This document shows, one piece after another, positions 61,083-64,000 of a stretch of 64,000 bases of DNA. Source of the stretch: Mesorhizobium qingshengii (lineage in GTDB: Bacteria; Pseudomonadota; Alphaproteobacteria; Rhizobiales; Rhizobiaceae); NCBI RefSeq assembly GCF_027563465.1, contig NZ_JAPFQA010000001.1, positions 62,001 through 126,000 on the forward strand, written 5' to 3'. The notes under the pieces are model-generated. The model searched no databases and was not told where the DNA came from. It saw only the letters and a list, made by a program, of their open reading frames with translations. Position numbers and translations under genes: made by a program. Position 1 is the stretch's first letter; every line of letters begins with the position of its first letter.

Positions 61083-61117
61083 CCAGGGGCGCATCTTGTG
61101 CCCCTGGCTTCGCCAGG
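61083..61117 (+). other. Overlapping alternative hairpins after the binding-protein gene
   Basis: CCAGGGGC (61083-61090) pairs with GCCCCTGG (61100-61107), loop of nine. CCTGGC (61103-61108) also pairs with GCCAGG (61112-61117). The two exclude each other, and no T-run follows. Structures in this position often protect the binding-protein message and reduce expression of the genes after it. Confidence 0.5.
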
Positions 61118-61211
61118 CGACTGCAATTGACCAGCCGGCCGAACAGATCTCCAAGGCGCTCTTCGAAAGCGCGAAAGCAAAAGTCGCCGAACCAAGGGAA
61201 GAAATCTCGAT

Positions 61212-63632
61212 ATGCGTACTCATGCACAAGCCGTTGTCATCGGCGGCGGCCTGATCGGTTGCTCGATCCTTTATCACCTCGCCAAATTCGGCTGGTCCGA
61301 CGTGGTTCTTCTCGAGCGCAACGAGCTGACGTCCGGCTCTACCTGGCATGCGGCGGCCAACATCCACGGCCTGCACGATTCCACCAACATCAGCCGTCTG
61401 CAGCACTACACCATGGCGCTCTACAAGGAACTGGAGATCGAGACCGGACAGGGCTGCGGCATCTTCCAGCCGGGCTCGCTCTACCTCGCCCAGACCGAAG
61501 CGCGCGAGCATCAGCTGAGGCTGCAGGAGGCCAAGGCGCGGCGCTACAAGATGAACTTCTATGAGGTCGCGCGCGACGAGGCGGAGCGGCTGCACCCGCT
61601 GGTCGATTTCGACGGCATACGCTGCATCATGTACGAGCCGGAGGGCGGCAACGTCGACCCGTCCGGCGTCACCGCCGCCTATGCCGCCGGCGCCCGGCAA
61701 CGCGGCGCCGAGATCCATCGCTTCACCCCGGTCACCGCCACCGAAGCACAGCCGGACGGCAGCTGGATCGTGCGCACGCCGAAGGGCGATATTCGCACGC
61801 AATGGGTGATCAACGCCGCCGGCCTGTGGGGTCGCGAGGTCGCCGCGATGGCCGGCCTGCAACTGCCGCTGATCCCCACCGAGCATCAGTATTTCGTCAC
61901 CGAGACCATTGCGGAAATCGCTGCCATGGGCCGCAGATTGCCCTCGGTCGCCGATCGCGACGGCGAATATTATCTGCGTCAGGAAGGGCTTGGCCTGCTC
62001 ATCGGCGCCTACGAGCGCAAGATGAAGTTCTGGGCCGAGGAGGGAACGCCGCTGGACTTCGGCCACGAGCTGTTTCCCGACGATCTCGACCGCATCGAAG
62101 AGAATATGCTGCGCGCGATCGCGCGCGTTCCAGCAGTTGGGACCGCAGGGGTCAAAAAGGTGATCAACGGCCCGATGATCTGGTCGCCCGACAGCGCCGT
62201 GCTGTTCGGGCCGGTGCCCGAACTCAGCAACTATTTCTGCTGCAACGGCATCATTCCCGGCTTCTCGCAATCGGGCGGAATGGGCAAGCTGGCGGCCGAG
62301 TGGATGATCGAGGGCGAGCCTTCGCTCGACATGTTCGCCTGGGACATGGCGCGCTTCGGGCACTGGGCCGGCAAGGCTTTCACCAAGGCCCGCGTGCAGG
62401 ATCAGTACAGCCACCGCTTCAAGATCCATTTCCCCAACGAGGAGCGTGCCGCCGGACGGCCGGTCCGCATCCGGCCCGCCTATGACATGCAAAAGCAGAT
62501 GGGCGCCGTCTTCGGCCTCAATTTCGGCTGGGAGCATCCGCTCTGGTTCGCCGCCGAGGGCGAGCCGCGCGAGGAGACGATCGGCTTCAAGCGCCAGAAC
62601 TGGTGGGGTCCGGTTGGACGTGAAGCGCGCATGCTGCGCGAGCATGCGGGCATCATCGACGTTTCGAATTTTGCCAAATACGAGGTCAGGGGATCCGGCG
62701 CGGAAGCTTGGCTCAACGCGCTGTTCGCCAACCGCATGCCGGCGGAAATCGGGCGCTCCTGTCTCACGCCGCTGATCGGCAAGCGCGGCGGGATCGCCGG
62801 CGACTTCACTGTGACAAAGCTGGCCGACGACGAGTTCATGGTTTTCGGTTCCGGCATGGCCGAGCGCTTCCACCAAAGGTTCTTCAAGGCCGTCCCTTTG
62901 CCTGAAGGCACCACATTCCGTTCGCGCACGGAGGAACTGGCCGGCTTCAACGTCGCCGGCCCGAAATCGCGCGAACTGCTGCAGCGCTTGACCAATGCCG
63001 ATCTGTCGACGGAGGCGTTTCCATTCATGCGCTCGCGCCAGATCACGGTGGCTGGTGTCGACGTGGTGGCGCTGCGCGTCTCGTTCACCGGTGACCTGGG
63101 CTGGGAACTCTATTGCGCGGCCGCCAACCAGGTCGAGCTCTACAGTGCCCTGCTTGAGGCCGGCAGCGAAGTCGGCGCCGGGCCGGTTGGCTCGCGCGCG
63201 CTGATGTCGCTGCGGGTTGAAAAGGGATATGGCAGCTGGAGCCGGGAATATTCTCCCGAATACTGGCCGCAGGAGGTCAAGTTCGATCGGCTTGTCAAAA
63301 TGGACAAGGGCGAATTCCTCAACCGCGACGCCTACGCCGCCGTCGCCGACAGGCCGGCGCGCGACGAACTGATCATGCTGTCGATCGATGCCAGGGATGC
63401 CGACGCGACCGGCGGCGAGCCGATATTCCTGCCGGACGGCACGCCGATCGGCCAGGTGTCCTCGGGCGCCTACGGCTATTTCGTCGAGCAGTCGCTGGCA
63501 CTTGGCTATGTCAAGGCCGGCTCGGCCAAAGCAGGCGATGCCGTCACGGTCGCGATACTCGGGAGGCCGCATGACGCGGTGCTGCTGAAGCAGCCGCCCT
63601 TCGACCCCGAAGGCAAGCGGCTGCGGGCGTAG
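61212..63632 (+). CDS. Dimethylglycine dehydrogenase-like FAD oxidoreductase with aminomethyltransferase domain
   Basis: An 806-residue two-domain enzyme. The N-terminal DAO-type domain has VVIGGGLIGCSILYHL and SGSTWHAAANIHGL; in dimethylglycine and sarcosine dehydrogenases the His of STWHAA binds FAD covalently. The C-terminal GcvT domain, which accepts the methyl carbon on tetrahydrofolate, includes LREHAGIIDVSNFAKYEV and SFTGDLGWELYCAAANQVEL. It would demethylate an N-methyl amine. A long minus-strand open frame covers this gene and is an artefact. Lies 152 bases after the binding-protein gene, across a hairpin. Confidence 0.9.
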   Translation: MRTHAQAVVIGGGLIGCSILYHLAKFGWSDVVLLERNELTSGSTWHAAANIHGLHDSTNISRLQHYTMALYKELEIETGQGCGIFQPGSLYLAQTEAREHQLRLQEAKARRYKMNFYEVARDEAERLHPLVDFDGIRCIMYEPEGGNVDPSGVTAAYAAGARQRGAEIHRFTPVTATEAQPDGSWIVRTPKGDIRTQWVINAAGLWGREVAAMAGLQLPLIPTEHQYFVTETIAEIAAMGRRLPSVADRDGEYYLRQEGLGLLIGAYERKMKFWAEEGTPLDFGHELFPDDLDRIEENMLRAIARVPAVGTAGVKKVINGPMIWSPDSAVLFGPVPELSNYFCCNGIIPGFSQSGGMGKLAAEWMIEGEPSLDMFAWDMARFGHWAGKAFTKARVQDQYSHRFKIHFPNEERAAGRPVRIRPAYDMQKQMGAVFGLNFGWEHPLWFAAEGEPREETIGFKRQNWWGPVGREARMLREHAGIIDVSNFAKYEVRGSGAEAWLNALFANRMPAEIGRSCLTPLIGKRGGIAGDFTVTKLADDEFMVFGSGMAERFHQRFFKAVPLPEGTTFRSRTEELAGFNVAGPKSRELLQRLTNADLSTEAFPFMRSRQITVAGVDVVALRVSFTGDLGWELYCAAANQVELYSALLEAGSEVGAGPVGSRALMSLRVEKGYGSWSREYSPEYWPQEVKFDRLVKMDKGEFLNRDAYAAVADRPARDELIMLSIDARDADATGGEPIFLPDGTPIGQVSSGAYGYFVEQSLALGYVKAGSAKAGDAVTVAILGRPHDAVLLKQPPFDPEGKRLRA

Positions 63633-63746
63633 GTCTGGACCGTCTGGCGATCGACGGGCGGACCGACAGAACCATCGACGCTGGCGGGTAACGTCAGCGA
63701 ACCTGACGCGGGGAAGATTCAACGGCCTGAAGAAAAGGGGAATCGC

Positions 63747-64000
63747 ATGATCAAACGGCATCTGCTGGGCACCATCTTTGCCCTGGTCCTCACATCCTTT
63801 GCGCACGCGGGAGACGTCAAGGTCATCAACGACGACGCGTGGTTCGCCGAAGGTCCGATCTGGTACCAGGACAAGCTCTTCTACGTCGAATACGGCCGCG
63901 GTACGGTCAGCGTATGGGACGGCAGGAAGAACGAGATCTTCTGGAAGATGGACGGTTGCGGCCCTTCGGCTGTGCTGCCGACAACGGCCGGCGAGTTCCT
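63747..64000 (+). CDS. SMP-30/gluconolactonase-like protein, N-terminal part (cut by window end)
   Basis: The first 84 codons or so are in the window. A signal peptide (HLLGTIFALVLTSFAHAG) precedes a beta-propeller start with WFAEGPIWYQDKLFYVEYG and VSVWDGRKNEIFWKMDGCGP, the metal-binding Glu in AEGPIW being typical of the SMP-30 lactonase family. Preceded by AAAGGGG, 115 bases after the dehydrogenase gene. A periplasmic lactone or sugar-acid ester hydrolase is the likely role. Confidence 0.85.
   Translation, partial: MIKRHLLGTIFALVLTSFAHAGDVKVINDDAWFAEGPIWYQDKLFYVEYGRGTVSVWDGRKNEIFWKMDGCGPSAVLPTTAGEF

Noticed and set aside
60987..63806. A 939-codon open frame on the minus strand
   Set aside because: It is the exact antisense of the dimethylglycine-dehydrogenase-like gene, rich in Arg/His/Gly with no domain; long antisense frames are common in GC-rich genes.
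1..64000. Insertion sequences, att sites, CRISPR arrays, tRNA genes
   Set aside because: No transposase, repeated spacer pattern, tRNA cloverleaf or duplicated flank was seen, so the AT-rich interval at 16265-16400 is treated as a promoter region rather than as an island border.

Overview
The window looks like a chromosome or large-replicon segment of an alphaproteobacterium, most likely a Rhizobiales (Mesorhizobium-like) species. This is an inference from uniformly GC-rich genes, start-stop-overlapping operons, a perfect sigma-54 promoter, an NsrR/Hb pair of rhizobial type and the dominance of ABC/amidohydrolase/oxidoreductase catabolic operons. I saw no rRNA, tRNA, CRISPR array, insertion sequence or phage gene. 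About 60 protein genes are supported; the two end genes are cut by the window edges.

Layout. (1) 1-5784: the tail of a sugar ABC transporter ATPase, then an acyl-CoA synthetase / SDR dehydrogenase / thiolase set, a VOC protein and a small unknown. (2) 5818-12747: a compact specialised-metabolism locus. A five-gene minus-strand operon (type III polyketide synthase, sulfotransferase, MlaC-like periplasmic protein, ABC ATPase, MacB/FtsX-type permease) diverges from a methyltransferase-FAD oxidoreductase pair. Together they could make, methylate, oxidise, sulfate and export a polyketide lipid. (3) 12796-13843: a DUF4267-like membrane protein and a TetR regulator, divergent around a palindromic operator. 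(4) 14083-16224: a four-gene operon of unknown function containing a WD40-like propeller. (5) 16370-28125: a complete di-iron monooxygenase cluster of the MimABCD/propane monooxygenase type, with amidohydrolase, DUF59 protein, dedicated GroEL and alcohol dehydrogenase. A sigma-54 promoter with tandem upstream palindromes drives it, and a convergent AcoR/MimR-type activator follows it. (6) 28212-32904: an unknown protein, NsrR and a group III truncated haemoglobin under a perfect NsrR-box-like repeat, CbpM/CbpA co-chaperones and a nitroreductase-like protein.

(7) 33186-63632: about 30 kb of catabolic genes centred on ureido, cyclic amide and N-methyl chemistry. A minus operon (MFS permease, two SDRs, epimerase, PuuE-like hydrolase, dihydroorotase-like protein) diverges from a plus operon (RidA, hydantoinase, N-carbamoyl-amino-acid hydrolase, FrhB-like Fe-S flavoprotein, FAD amine oxidase, M20 carbamoylase, isochorismatase-like amidase). 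A nine-gene minus operon (MmgE/PrpD, sarcosine-oxidase-like SoxB-D-A-G, DapA-like lyase, 2-hydroxyacid dehydrogenase, MttB-like methyltransferase, D-aminoacylase) diverges from a LysR gene. Then come a Tat-exported binding protein, a dimethylglycine-dehydrogenase-like enzyme and a truncated SMP-30 lactonase. I infer a pathway that opens an N-substituted cyclic ureide or imide, removes the carbamoyl group and oxidatively demethylates the resulting N-methyl amino acid. The substrate cannot be named from sequence. Two promoters 20 kb apart in this region share a 36-base element (27 identities), which suggests common control.

All protein identifications come from reading motifs by eye; no database search was run.
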